The position numbers and the translations under genes were made by a program. Shown piece after piece: positions 1-11,350 of a DNA stretch of 64,000 nucleotides. Origin of the DNA: Gigaspora rosea. Lineage: Eukaryota; Glomeromycota; Glomeromycetes; Diversisporales; Gigasporaceae. The stretch spans positions 159,197 through 223,196 of the forward strand of contig QKWP01000268.1 of NCBI GenBank assembly GCA_003550325.1, written 5' to 3'. The notes beneath the pieces are model-generated. The model did not search any database and was not told where the DNA came from. It saw nothing but the letters and a program-made list of their open reading frames with translations. Position 1 is the first letter of the stretch; each line of letters opens with the position of its first letter.

Positions 1-446
1 AAAAAAAAAAAAAAAAGCCCGTTTTCAAGATCTTTACCCCCTTCCCTTTTACTCCTCTCTCTCTTTTACCCTCTCTTTCTTTTACCCCTTTCTCCCTTTT
101 ATCCCTCTCTCCCTTTTACTCCTCTCTCCATTTTACCCCTCTCTTCCTTTTACCACTCTCTCCCTTTTACCCCTCTCACCCTTTTACCCCTTTCTTCCTT
201 TTTCCCTCTTTCCTTTTTACCTGCCGGGTTACTATTATAGCCCAATCTTTCATTAGCACATTTCAAATATAACATTTATAAAAATTACCCCATTACCATT
301 CTTTCAAATATACTCATTTTACCCATTACCTGTTTTCAAATAACCTTTTTCTCCAATACCTACTTTTCAAATATAACCTTTTTTAAAAAACAGCCTTCCA
401 TTAGCTATTTTTCAACTATGACCTCACATAGATTATTCGGGGTTCT
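1..446. mobile_element. AGGACCC-family element, mid-size class, right part
   Basis: The right end reads cacatagattattcggggttct at 425-446 (here 22 bases are described by position: the last 10 are the complement of the AGGACCC terminus). The block 220-446 is closely similar to 27185-27423, the right end of a complete copy. The left end lies outside the window. The base after the end, 447, begins ATTTGACT, which fits insertion into a GGGGGCATCC-type foldback element whose related copy near 24.86 kb reads on without a break. It holds no coding sequence. The window starts inside a poly-A run, as the gap-flanked copy at 26.7-27.0 kb does. Confidence 0.75.
20..222. repeat. Pyrimidine minisatellite (CCCTTTTACCCCTCTCT type)
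   Basis: About eleven degenerate units of 16-17 bases, each close to CCCTTTTACCCCTCTCT, follow a poly-A run. The strand is almost pure pyrimidine, so the other strand is a polypurine tract. The same array is present at 27027-27200 in another copy of the same element, so it is an internal part of that transposon and not a chance simple repeat. Confidence 0.85.
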
Positions 447-632
447 ATTTGACTCCTCTCACTGAGACGAATCGAATGATATCAAAATCATTAATTTTGA
501 ACTACTGATTCAATTTTTAGCCAATTTTTTCTAAAAAAATTACGTTATATTTTTTTGACCCCCCTACTTATTGAGAAAAACATTATCATTCGTCCAACCC
601 CCTCTTGTATAATGTTATTTATGGATGCCCCC
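447..632. mobile_element. GGGGGCATCC foldback element, right half only
   Basis: The end reads ttatttatggatgccccc at 615-632, the complement of the left terminus of related elements at 24513-25041 and 59861-60387. Inside is a short palindrome around cactgagacgaatcgaatg (463-481), also shared with those copies. The left half is missing because the AGGACCC-family element that ends at 446 sits in the middle of it. No protein is encoded. Confidence 0.7.
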
Positions 633-639
633 ATAGAAC

Positions 640-1077
640 TTTTAACCCACCCGAACCAAGACTGAGAGATCAACTGCTCCCAGTCCAAATCGAAGATAAA
701 TGAGAAAAAATACTTATCTCAACAAGACTCGGCCACAATTTTCTCCAAAATATGAACAATCTCAAAGAAAAATCTTTCAAAGGAGACTATAGTGCAACTA
801 TTGCAAACGAAACGGACATATAGTTAGTAAATGCCCATAAGTGAAAGAATTAGAAGAACTATGTGCTGTTTTAACTGAAGCTCTAACCAATAACCAAGCT
901 ATCGAATTTCAAGAGATCATAAATAAAATCTTTGAAGATGATTATTTCGACGATACGCAACTTTCCCAGGCTCTGGAGTTAGTTCTTGAAATATTAGAAG
1001 ACCTTACTGACTATAAATGTACTAAAGAAGTGCTGATTGTATACTTACCGCCATATACCGTATATTCCCGAAAATAA
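640..1077 (+). pseudogene. gag-like zinc-knuckle fragment of a retroelement
   Basis: A CCHC zinc knuckle is encoded at 793-834 (C-N-Y-C then H then C; spacing C-x2-C-x4-H-x4-C), of the kind found in gag polyproteins and some transposases. An in-frame TAA follows at 838-840, after which the same frame stays open to 1077 (acidic, leucine-rich, about 78 residues). A diverged copy at 49030-49400 has the same order but lacks that stop, so the TAA is probably a decay mutation. I read it as part of an LTR-type retroelement whose 3' part may be 4690-6550. No protease, reverse transcriptase or integrase is recognisable. Confidence 0.55.
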
Positions 1078-1373
1078 GCTACCTTTTTTGCACGATTTTG
1101 ACCCCAATAAATTGGGAGTAGCTTATTTTAAACGTATAGACATTTTTGAAAAAATTGAAAAATGTACTAATAATTAGTTGTCCAAATGATACCAAATTTT
1201 TACTGTAGGTGTATTTTGATGCGCTGAACAACTTTACTTAATCGAACTTTTAAAGTTTACTTAGTAAAAAATAAGGTTTATATGTAGCAACTGCCAATGC
1301 GTTTTTTTTGATTTTTGAAAAAAATCAGGGGTAGCTTATTTTCGGAATAGCTTATTTTCAGGAATCTACGGTA
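1056..1373. mobile_element. Foldback element with TACCGTA ends
   Basis: Left end TACCGTATATTCCCGAAAAT (1056-1075) and right end, read inward on the other strand, TACCGTAGATTCCTGAAAAT, form terminal inverted repeats continuing into AAGCTACC on both sides. The right arm carries a short duplication (ttcggaatagcttatttt). The centre is non-coding. The left end overlaps the last codons of the gag-like frame, so the element supplied its stop. A related smaller element lies at 25259-25385. No clear target duplication. Confidence 0.6.
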
Positions 1374-1449
1374 TCTACGTGACCTTGTTCAGGAAAAATC
1401 AACCTCTAATAACCTCTATGCAAAAGCTTTCCCACTAAAGCCTTGATCT

Positions 1450-2113
1450 AAAAAAGACCCAGTGACTGAAGTTCGTAATGTGTATTTGGCTCAGGAAGAG
1501 CCTCTCGAAAGTAATAATCTTGAATGTAAAGGAGAGAAGGTCGACCTGGATCAACTCCTCCAAAAACTTGCCACCGAATATGATGCCATCATTTGGAAAT
1601 GGTCCCGAAGGAAGAGAAAGAAGTCATCCATGATCCCCCGACTATAGAAGAACCCAATGGCAAAATAGATATCAATGAGGAGGATAACGGAGTCCTAGGG
1701 AAAATTGATCAAGAAATGTTAATAGAAGACGATGATGCAACTAAAGAAACGAAGAATCATATCGAAAAACCCCTGGAAGGAGAAGCTCTAAACCATATCT
1801 GCGAAAAATGGATGAACAAAGTTGAAAGCTTTAAAAACCTGAAGAAGCAGAATAAAGAAGTAAAAGGGCTTACCTGACTAAAGCTTGCTGAAGAAATCAA
1901 TCAGATAGACAACCACTATCGAAAAGAAGCAGGAGTTAAAATAGTTGAAAATAAAGCAATTGGTTATTGTCAAAACCCTGCTAAAAATGCATCTGAAATC
2001 CCAGAATGGCTCTTGAAGTCTACTAAAGAATCATCTAAAGTAAGAACAAGTACCATGAACCCTTGTCACAAGAGGAGAACTGGAACAGAAAAATATAAAA
2101 AAAAGTCCTAGTC
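1450..2113 (+). pseudogene. Decayed charged-protein relic, possibly Sel1-like
   Basis: Open stretches in shifting frames (1462-1647, 1593-1877, and onward to 2110 after a stop at 1876) encode a highly charged Glu/Lys-rich polypeptide. Near 1960-2105 the order Gly-Tyr-Cys-Gln-Asn, then Trp-Leu-Leu-Lys-Ser, then Arg-Thr-Gly-Thr-Glu-Lys resembles a scrambled Sel1 repeat (usually a GYCYxNGIGT then KAxxWYLKSA pattern). Frames are broken by stops and shifts. It may belong to the retroelement that carries the zinc knuckle upstream. The family call is weak. Confidence 0.35.
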
Positions 2114-2427
2114 AGTGTCAGTTCAACTACGAAGCGGAATTGCAGCAACAGGTTATAAAACCCTTCAGTACATACCACTGTTTTGGCTATATGCTCCAGT
2201 ATTCAATCCTGGCAGAGGTATCTTCCGTGCATCCAGTTCTAGAAGAATCATGTGATTATTATATATTAGCTAAAAAAAGAAAAAAGGGTACAAGTTGACA
2301 ACATCGAAATTTGAGCCAAAGTGTTATCTCGTGATTGCATTGTTCTAATCTCGTGTGTCGTATCGATCAACAACTACTGAAATCATTCCATGTGACCACT
2401 GTCAAGTACTGCCGCAACCAAAAGAAT
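2114..2427. other. Retroelement interior, no recognisable gene
   Basis: Moderate-GC sequence between the charged pseudogene and the insertion site of the AGGACCC element. No reading frame over 60 codons and no motif I recognise. The sequence on the far side of that insertion (4690 onward) should be its original continuation, because the two sides share the duplicated octamer AACCCAAT. Confidence 0.4.
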
Positions 2428-2435
2428 AACCCAAT

Positions 2436-2979
2436 AGGACCCCGGACATCTCTCATATAGGTCATATTTTTTTTTAGCAAATTAGTTAAAATTTAAACCA
2501 AGGTCCAAATTTAAAATTTGGCGAATTGGTATTAATTTAAATAATGGTCACATATTGAATTTTAGCGAAACATTTAAAATTTTGCAGTTATATTTAATAT
2601 TTTGGTGAATTTATCCTTTTTTGGAAGAATTACATCAGGAAAATAAAAACATTAAAAACGATAAATAAATAAACAAATAAATAAAGTAAAAAAAGCACGT
2701 TATTTTTTTATTTACTTTGGTAAAAAAAGATTTGTACACTACGTGTATTATTTATTTATAGGGTTTAATTTTGGTCTATAATTTATATATTACGCGGATT
2801 TGCAAATCAATTAATAGTACCCTACCCATGTACATACACGTAGTTTTTTTAAAAAATTTATAACTTTGCTGTTTTATTATTATTATTATTATTTTTTTTT
2901 TTTTTTAAATTATGTAACTTATGTTTATTTTTTTTGTATCGATTTTTTTTTAAATTATTCGTTATACTGTATCGTATCG

Positions 2980-3013
<34 letters not shown>

Positions 3014-4681
3014 TTATTTTGTATTTATTTTCTTTATTTATTTTTTTTATTTATTTTTTTTATTTAATTTTTTTCATTTTTTTTAAACTGGTCTTATCTT
3101 TTTAATTTTCTATCCGGGTTTTTTTTTAATTTTTTTTTTCTTATTTTTATTTTGTCGCTTTTTTTTATTTTTTATTTTAATTTTTAACCATTTTTTTTAT
3201 TTCTTTAAATTATTTATTAAATTATTTATTTAAATTATTTTTTATTAAATTATTTATTTAAATTTTTTATTAAATTATTTTTACTTTTTTATTTAAGTTT
3301 TTTTTTTAATAATTAAAATTTTTTTATAATATAATCGGCCAATCATTTTTCAGATTGGTGATCGTACATATAAATACAGTCCAATACTGCAGTAACTGTA
3401 ATAAAGACTATTCATTTTATTAAATACCATCCTGATTGTAGAATTTCCTTTGATGGCACTCATATACTTTTCTCTTTCTTTAACAGTTAGGGTTATCAAC
3501 ATCATTGTCATGATATCATTAGTGGAGTAGTTTGTCATCATCTGTAGTTGATTTTACTATTGGTAGTTCTTTTTTTCGCTACTCAGGTGGTCTTGAGGAT
3601 TTCGCCGGTAATACGGTTCATTGCTGCTAAGTGAATTTTTCATAAGATTCTTTTTTTTCACCCGTGTACAAATTAATTAATGTACCTTTCTTTCTTTCAC
3701 GTAGTGCTCTGGTTGGTGTCATTCTTTGCGACATTATAGCAGTCTTGAAGATTGTCAGTAGTATGGTTTGTTGCTGCTAGTGGTGGATTTTGTCTTTTTT
3801 TTTTGCCTGTGTACAAGTCAGCTAACGTTTCTTGTTTTCTCTCATATAGCACCCATGAATGTCATTCTGGTTGGTGTCATCTTTTTGTGATATTATAATG
3901 GTCTTGAGGATTTCATTAATAGTATCAGATTTTGTCGCTAGTTTTCTTTTTTTCACCTGTGCACGTATGCTAGATTAGATCATTGGTAGTTAGATAGTTA
4001 GGGTTAGGATAGTTAAAATCGGTAGTACCGTAATAGTTAGATGATTAGGGTTAGGATACTTAAATCGTTGATAGTTAGACGGTTGTTTTATAACATGATG
4101 CGTGCAATAATAATAGTTATGTAATTATTTTTTTAAAAAAGTTGTTAATTAATAAAAAAGTAATTTAATTAATTAAATCAAAAAATTCTATTAGTAGATT
4201 TTAATGATGATGTTAAAGAAATCATCCGGAATAGTCATTAGAATTGCTCTTAATTTTTTTATATTTATTTATTAATTTTTTAAGAATCTAAATAATAATG
4301 TACTATATTAAAAATCTAACTATATACTATGTTCACTCTTACTAAAGCACTAAGTTCATCCTAACTATCATGCTATATTCGTCCCTACTATTATGATATA
4401 TTTATCCAAGTATTGTAATATATATAATCCCAGACTGGAATTGTTAAAGATCTGTGCAAAAAATTAAAAAATTCTTTAACGGGTTGCAGATTTGCGCAGA
4501 TTTTTATTGCACTATATTTATTTACCTGATGCTAGATGTTATAATTTAGTTTTTAGCAAATTACTATAAAGTTTATATGTAATAATCTAACTTTTAGCAA
4601 ATTTACTTGATTTTAGGGGTAGCAAAAATGTCTAAATTCATGCAGATCAGTTATGACCTATATGAGAAATGTCCGGGTCCT
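2436..4681. mobile_element. AGGACCC-family element, 2.2-kb class, complete copy
   Basis: Terminal inverted repeats: left AGGACCCCGGACATCTCTCA (2436-2455), right end on the other strand AGGACCCGGACATTTCTCAT, both continuing to ATAGGTCAT. The exact 8-bp duplication AACCCAAT flanks it (2428-2435 and 4682-4689). The two ends differ inside: this left end runs into ttttttagcaaattag, the right end into cagatcagttatgacc. The interior is a T-rich tract (2860-3340), a threefold ~160-bp repeat, and GTTAGG-like short repeats. No transposase frame is present, so it needs a helper. Copies in the window: 18601-20803 (opposite orientation) and 49964-63261. Confidence 0.88.
3545..3965. repeat. Threefold ~160-bp tandem repeat
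   Basis: Three diverged units are marked by ggtcttgaggatttc at about 3581, agtcttgaagattgtcag at about 3741 and ggtcttgaggatttcatt at about 3901, each followed by tttttcacctgtgtac-like sequence. They lie inside the 2.2-kb AGGACCC element and are non-coding. Confidence 0.65.
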
Positions 4682-4689
4682 AACCCAAT

Positions 4690-5536
4690 ATTGTCAAAAG
4701 GTCCTGAGAAAATAATCGAAAAAACTGGATTAGTACTATCTGAATTAAACCGATAAAAAAACCCCGAATTGATTAGACCTTATATATCATACAATTCATA
4801 TATCATACAATTAACTTCCCGCTAAGTTAATTTCTGTACTCCGCCAACACGTGGAATTATTCTAAAGCCGAATCCAAAATTACATCAAGCACGATCAGCA
4901 ATCTGATTTCTCTTGTCCTGTGGCCCCGTGATAACAGATCTAACAATAGAATGAGGATAGTTAGGATAAGATAGGGCAAGTTGTGGGGCCCTATTCATAG
5001 AAAGAAGACTTATCTAAACATGTCCAACCGAAATTGAGGCATATTGAAGGCTTACAAGAAAAATTCTGCATAAAAAAAGAAGAAAAGAAGAATATGAGAA
5101 TTAAAGAACTTGATGGACATGACGAAAGAGAAGGTTGGTCATGACAGGAATGTGCAAGGAAGGAGCACATTGCATAGAAAGTAAGAAAGTAGAAACGAAA
5201 TACTACTTATCAAAAAAAGAAGAATGGACAGCAAGAAGGAAGGAAATGTCTGTCTGTATCATATATTAGATAAGTCGATATCATAGTGTAACCCCACGTA
5301 TGTCGCTGACTCAAGAAAAGAGCTTGAATGAGTATCTAGAAATATATCTACAAGGATGGATACCGCCAACGAGATGGAATTGGCATTGAAAAAGATAAAC
5401 AGAGGAAGACTAAAGAAAGATACCTGAACTCTAGAATCTGATGTTAAATTCAATTCTGTCTAGGTAGTCGGTGTCCTAGTTCCAAGAAATGTCCAATTCT
5501 TGATCTTTTTCTCGTCGAACTCGAAATTAAGGTTGG
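4690..5536. other. Retroelement interior, non-coding
   Basis: Purine-rich sequence with no significant reading frame on either strand. It continues the host element interrupted at 2436-4681 and leads to the LTR-like block. The stretch aattaaggttgggagag (5504-5539 region) is purine-rich and could be a decayed polypurine tract just before the LTR-like block, which begins tgtgagagtgtc. Confidence 0.35.
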
Positions 5537-6550
5537 GAGAGTGTGAGAGTGTCAATTAACCCTGATTTTTTTTTATATTGTTACTCTATATCAATTATCG
5601 TTTTTAGTTGTCTATTGTACCCCAATATGTATATTTAGTGATATTATGTAGTGTACCTATACCCTCCCTGTAAATCGTACTGTAAATTTTTAGTATAGTA
5701 CTATAATAAGTAAATTACCTGTTCCCAACTCGATTTGACGATCTGATATACTAAAGATATCAAATATATTAAATATATCAAGGATATTAAAAATATCAAA
5801 GATATTAAAGATATCAAATATATCAAATATATTTGATATATCGAGTCTAGAAAACCTGCTGAAACCTTGGAAGGTTAATAGCATTAGCGATGGAACGCAG
5901 TAATTTGAAAAGTATAAATACGTTGTCTTTTTGGTCTTCACAAAAGACATGTCCCAAAAGAAGCGAACAGTGCGAAGTTCAAAATAGATAGAGTTCAATG
6001 TAGTAAAGTAGTAACCTTGAAATTAGAGTAGAAGTGTTGATATTAGTAATTTCTCCCCGATATATGATTAAATAAACTGTTATTATTATAAACCGATAAA
6101 CCTACCGATACGTGATATTGTATATATTTCCTAAAATCCCGTGATCTCGTATTAGAGCCTCGTGACGTAATCTAGAGCAGTATCTGAAATTCAATTTTAA
6201 AATTAGTTGCAGGCTGCAACTAAATAAAAAAAATAGTTGCAAAGTATAAGAATTTATAAAAATTTAGTTGACGTATAAGAATTTATAAGTAAAATTTGCA
6301 AATTTATGTGCAGAATTTGCACATGCACTTCAGATTTTGATTGCGGAAATTTAAAATTTGTTGCGGTCCACAGACTCCGCAACCCAATTTCAGATACTGA
6401 TCTAGAGCTCTATTTCAATCCTGATTATTTGGACCAAGTCAATCCACGCCTCAATCATTGCCTTTCACCATTATTAGGGTTGAGTTAGAGTAGTGTTAGT
6501 TGGTATTAGTAGTATAAAGTTAATATATTTATAAGAAGGGTACGTCCCGC
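5537..6550 (+). repeat. LTR-like repeat, copy 1
   Basis: This block is closely similar to about 47855-49000: shared tracts include gtgtacctatac, gatatatcgagtctagaaa and cctcaatcattgcctttcac. At 49.0 kb the paralogue is followed directly by the gag-like block; here the gag-like block lies upstream. That fits two LTR copies, one 5' and one 3', of one family. The low-complexity tract at 5753-5850 (ATA-rich) gives a spurious Asp-Ile-Phe open frame on the minus strand. One 222-bp element is inserted at 6178. LTR ends are not proved. Confidence 0.5.
6178..6399. mobile_element. 222-bp hAT-type MITE with 8-bp target duplication
   Basis: Ends are CAGTATCTGAAATTCAATTT (left) and, on the other strand, CAGTATCTGAAATTGGGTTG. 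The octamer ATCTAGAG is duplicated exactly on both sides (6170-6177, 6400-6407). The paralogous repeat near 48.87 kb reads ataatctagagctctatt without interruption and so is the empty site. A second copy, also 222 bp and in opposite orientation, is at 12486-12707. CA-type ends with an 8-bp duplication point to the hAT superfamily. Confidence 0.92.
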
Positions 6551-7074
6551 AACCTTACAACATATATATTTCAGGTGATTTCTTTTTAGAGTATATCAGG
6601 AACAGTATAACTCTATTAAGAACAGTATGTAAATCATATTTTTTTTTGTCCCATTAAAATCGGTACCAACAATCCATCAGGAATAGTAATTTTGTCCCAA
6701 AGCTAGTTTTTGTAATAAAATTTTGCGATATTGATAATTTTTTGATTTTTTTCTAAATTTTTTTAAAATTTTTTTATTTTGTTATACAAGATCCTGCGAC
6801 CTGATTAGTAAATTATAGGGTGGTTACATCACCAGAAGGGCAAGTTAGCAACACTCTTTATAAATATATTTTGCAAATTTAAAGTTTTAATAAATAAAAA
6901 ATTGTAAAGGCTTGTTATAAAAAAAATTATTATTAGTTATATTGTAAAAATTATTACTTATATTATAATCTTTTTTTAAAAATTTGGTGAATTATTATAT
7001 TACATAGTAAGCCATATGAGTTTAACTAGAGTTTAAAAATTTTTTACTGATTAAATTTTTTTAAATGGGAATAG
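6551..7074. other. AT-rich intergenic, nothing recognised
   Basis: Homopolymer-rich A/T sequence with no coding potential, no inverted repeat of note and no similarity I can point to elsewhere in the window. Confidence 0.5.
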
Positions 7075-7683
7075 AAATTTGTCACACCCCCTGATTCCGA
7101 CCAATCAAATCGTACAATTTTGTAGACAAAAAATTTTAAGTTTTAAAAATTAAACATTTTACAAGTAAAATATAAAAATAAATAAGTGATATCAAAATAT
7201 ATAATGTAAAATTTTATTCTGAACAACTTTTTCTAAGTCATAAAGATAGATTGTCTTAGTACAAAAATAATGTTTTATAAGAAAAATCAAAAATTTTGAT
7301 CATTAGCACATATAAACCTTTTTTTTTTACTAATATAATCTATATTTACTTTTAAGTATTACATGTAAAATTTTATGTTAAACAACTTTTTCTAAGTTAA
7401 AAAGGTAGATTTTTTAGTAAAAAAAAAGTTTTATATGTGCTAACTTTGGAAAATTTTGATTTTTCTTATAAACCATTTTTTTTACTAAGACAATCTATCT
7501 TTACGATTTAGAAACAGTTGTTTAGAATAAAATTTTACATTATATAATATGCTATTTTATATAAATTTTACACTTTATTAAGTAAAATTTTAAATTTTTA
7601 AAAAATAAAATTTTTTGTCTATAATATCGTGCGATTTGATTGGTCAAAGCAGGGGTGCGACATGTCACAGGTGCGACAAATTT
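7075..7683. mobile_element. ~610-bp foldback element
   Basis: Left terminus AAATTTGTCACACCCCCTGA pairs with the right terminus read inward, AAATTTGTCGCACCTGTGAC, and both continue to the shared block GACCAATCAAATCG. A further inverted pair lies inside: ttctaagtcataaagatag (near 7230) against ctatctttacgatttagaa (near 7494). It is a nested palindrome without a gene. No target duplication is clear. Confidence 0.7.
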
Positions 7684-9560
7684 ATTTTTTCTTTTTAAAT
7701 TCCTAATTAAAATTATAAATATTTAATATCTAATTCTAATACAAAAATTTTTTTAATACTAAAATAGTATATCTCAAGTTATCTTACTTTAGATTTTAAA
7801 AAAATTTATCTAGTTTTTATATATAAATTTGGTTTACTAGTAAAATTTTAAAAAATTTGAAGTTAGATTACTTCTTATATATTAATCCAATCTTAATGAA
7901 ATTTTATAATTAAAACTAACAAACTTATATTTATAACTTTATTAATAGTTTAAAAAATTTATTTAGTAAAAAAATTTTTATAATCAAAAATATTTTGTAA
8001 AACTACTAGTAAATTGCAATAAAAAAACTAGCAATTGCAAATTTAAAAAAAAAATGTATAAAATTTAAAAAGCTTTTTAAATTAAAGCTATAAGTTTTCT
8101 AAAACAAGTAGCCCAGAAGTTAATATATTATAAAAAAATATTTAATTAAGTAGTTAATTTTAAAAATTAAAGACAAAACCTTACCTTAACACAAAAAAAA
8201 TAAAAAAAATTTAAAAATTAATAGAAAATTAAGTTTAATTATGTTAAATCTAATACAATATACTAGATTTAGTATGGGTAAATCCTATCTATTACCGGTA
8301 ACAAAAAAATAACAAGTTATGCATCTGTCTATATGCTAGAAGCTTTTTAATTTTAGTGTTGCCACTTTAAAACATTTACTATTAATCAAATTTTGTATTT
8401 AGTTATAATACAGTAATTGTGACAAATTAAAATAAAGTCAAATTAATTTTAGCAAAATTTTAAAATTTTTTAGAGAACATTTTTTCTGAATTTTTTTGTT
8501 AGGGTTTAGGGTTATGGTTATTAATAAATAAGTATATGTGGGCATAAACTTTAAAGGTAAGCAAGAGAGGTCCCCAGTTTTATTTTATTTTAATTTCATT
8601 TTAATCTGTAACAGTAATTATGTTTTTATAGAACTATATATAGTAGGTTTAATTGTTTAAATGACATATAAGTGACTCTTTTCTTTTAATCTAAACAGAG
8701 CCTATACAAAAACAATTGTTATACACTAGACAAAATTTACTCCTTTGACAGATTCCCTGATGAATACTTTAATAACAATAAGATACAATTATAAATACTT
8801 AGGCTTTAGTTTTATTGCATATATATAAGCAGAATAAAAATAGTTAGTAATTAGAAAAAATAAATATGTTTTTTATAAATATGAGTTAGTAAATTTAATG
8901 ATTTTATTTTAGTTCATTTGTTCCAATTTGATTTTTTTTTAAAAAAAAATTCATAGTTGGAAGGACAAGTTTGAGTAAATTAAATAAAGGAATGGGTAAA
9001 GTATGTTAGAACCTAAACAATACTAATGGAGGTTACTGTATATCTAAAAAATAGCTAACAAAAGTCAAAATTTAGCAAAATTACAAAGTATCTATAATTC
9101 AAAAATAAATATTACTATTTATTACTACTAGTGATTATCACTAGTATTATGAAATAACAGGTGATCATATATCATGTACTAATGTATTATTGATAATTAA
9201 AAATTACAATAACGATATTCACTTTAACTTTTGTCTCTTGTTACATTGGGTACATTTGATTTTATTTGTTATTTATCCTAACAAAAGAAAAGGTAGACTT
9301 TTTTTACTTATCTTAAGCAACACTTTTAGGGTTGCAATATTCAACCAACCTTAGTCTCTTTCTTATTAGATTTTTTGCCTTCGTTGAATTTCAAGATATT
9401 TAAAGCTTTTATTTGCTATTAGCTACCATTAATTTCAACTATAAATTCAAAGTGCAACAATATAACTTACTTTAAGTGGTTCTTTTGTTATCAAAAGATA
9501 CCAACTAGGCCTTTTCTTTCTTTATGCATTAATGAATGGAAAAAGGGAAGCAAGTAATTT
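7684..9560. other. AT-rich intergenic, nothing recognised
   Basis: Almost 1.9 kb of A/T-rich sequence with frequent stops in all frames. A lone gttagggtttagggtt (near 8500) resembles a telomere-type repeat. No gene or complete element is supported. Confidence 0.5.
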
Positions 9561-11012
9561 TCAAGAAAAACTTTTCTGGTTCTACAAATTATGAGCCAGA
9601 AAGTCTTTTTTCTAGTGTTCTTGGTTCCAGTTTGGAACTGTTTTTGGTACCAATAGCTTTGAGATTCCATCTGGTTCTGTAACTTTGAAATCCATGATGC
9701 CTGGTCCTGTGAATTCTAAATTATGTAGTTCTGTGAATGTTAAATTGCCGCCTGGTCATGTTTAATTGCTGCCTGGTCCTGTGAATTCAGAGTATAATAG
9801 CATTTTTTTTGGTCTTGTGAATTCTAAGTTATATGGTTTTGTAATATTAAATTGGCACCTGATCTTGTGCCTGGTTCTGTGAATTCCAAATTATGTAGTT
9901 TTGTAGATGTTGAATTGTTGCCTTGTCTTGTGAATCCAGAGCATAATAGTACTTTGTTTGGTTCTTTGAATTTTGAGCTATCTGAAATGGGCAATAATTT
10001 GCCTAGTCTTGTAAGTTCTGGGCCTATTAGTAATGAGGGTTCTGGGCTTAATAGTAGTATAATTGCTAACGTCAATTAAATAATTCAATATAATACAACT
10101 GAATTAAAATTACAAGTAGGGGATCATTTTAATGACTGGGACACTATACAATGTGTGGTTGATGCTTATTTAAAGCAATACAGTTTTGTAGCTATTAAGT
10201 GCCGCAAAGATTTTGATCCAGTTAATAAGTCTATTATTCGACGCTGTGATTATGCTTGTTGAAAATCAGGTGTGAACAGACCAAAAAAAGTAGAGGATAT
10301 TGATGTACATCGTGATGGTGTTTCTGGTAAAACCAATTGTCCATGGCTAGTTCACTTCTATTTTGGTAAATATGCAAAAGTTATAAATATTACTAGCATA
10401 GTAGATAAACGCAACCATATCTGTGATTCGAATACTATAGAGCTAGCTCCAAAACATTTGCAATTTCCACCATCGATTTTAGACAGAATTGTGATCTATA
10501 CTATTGTTGGTTAGCTGAATGCTAGTCAACAATTAGATCTTCTTGTAAAAGAGTTTCTCCAATTTGAAATAAAAAAAAAAGAACCTGTATAATGCTATTG
10601 GTAAATTTTGAGGTATAAGAATTCATGATGAATTCGATACTGCTATGATATTGCAACATCTTCTTAATTTGAAAGAACAAGATCAAGAATATATAGTTAT
10701 TCCATGTATAAAGGGTAAATCTAATAAAAAAATGAACACTGGCCAAAGTTTCATGATATTATTATTCATGACAATATAGCCAAAATGAACTAGTATAAAA
10801 TGGCTCTTAGCCTATTTATTGGAATCGAAAATAATTTCAAATTGAGAATCCTTGTACAAGCCTTAACAAAGTATGAAATGCAAGCTGACTATGATTGGAT
10901 CTTGCAATATACATTGGAAGCAACTAATAACTTGTTTTCTGTTGTTTTGTTTACTGATGAAGATCCAGCAATAATTAAAGCTATTTAGGTCAAACACATT
11001 ATTTTTTGTGTA

Positions 11013-11350
11013 TCTATTATATTAGCGAAGGGTGGCAATCAATTAATTAACAATCACTTCACTGACATAACATTTCACTGACAATTATTCACCGACAAGT
11101 TCATTTTACCGACAGTTTATTTCACTGAAGCTCATTTTACTGACAAAGTAATTCTGGCCATTGTCGTTAGGGTCAGGGTAGAATTAGGTAGAATTAGAGC
11201 TAAATTTAGTGTGCTTTATATGAAAAAACTTGTTGGTGAAATGAGCTTTGGTGAAACAAACTGTCAGTAAAATAAACTTGTTGGTGAGTATTTGTCAGTG
11301 AAATGTTATGTTGGTGAAGTGATTGTCAGTGAAATAATACGAACCCATCA
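11013..11350. mobile_element. Foldback insertion built of short tandem units
   Basis: The left arm (11060-11145) holds repeats of ttcactgacaa / ttcaccgacaag about every 20-25 bases; the right arm (11240-11335) holds the complements (cttgttggtgaa, gtcagtgaaa). The whole folds on itself. It interrupts the MULE core: the frame before it reads His-Ile-Ile-Phe-Cys-Val-Ser, and the frame after it resumes with Ile-Lys-Lys-Lys-Ala-Asn. Exact ends and target duplication are uncertain. Confidence 0.65.

Noticed and set aside
5690..5998. Minus-strand frame with repeated Asp-Ile-Phe, and its counterpart at 47956-48189
   Set aside because: It is the translation of an ATA-rich low-complexity tract in the LTR-like repeat. 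The two copies differ by indels that would break a real protein.
9824..10075. Minus-strand frame opposite the MULE N-terminal region
   Set aside because: Mirror frame of the repeat-rich N-terminal segment. The plus-strand reading joins to the transposase.
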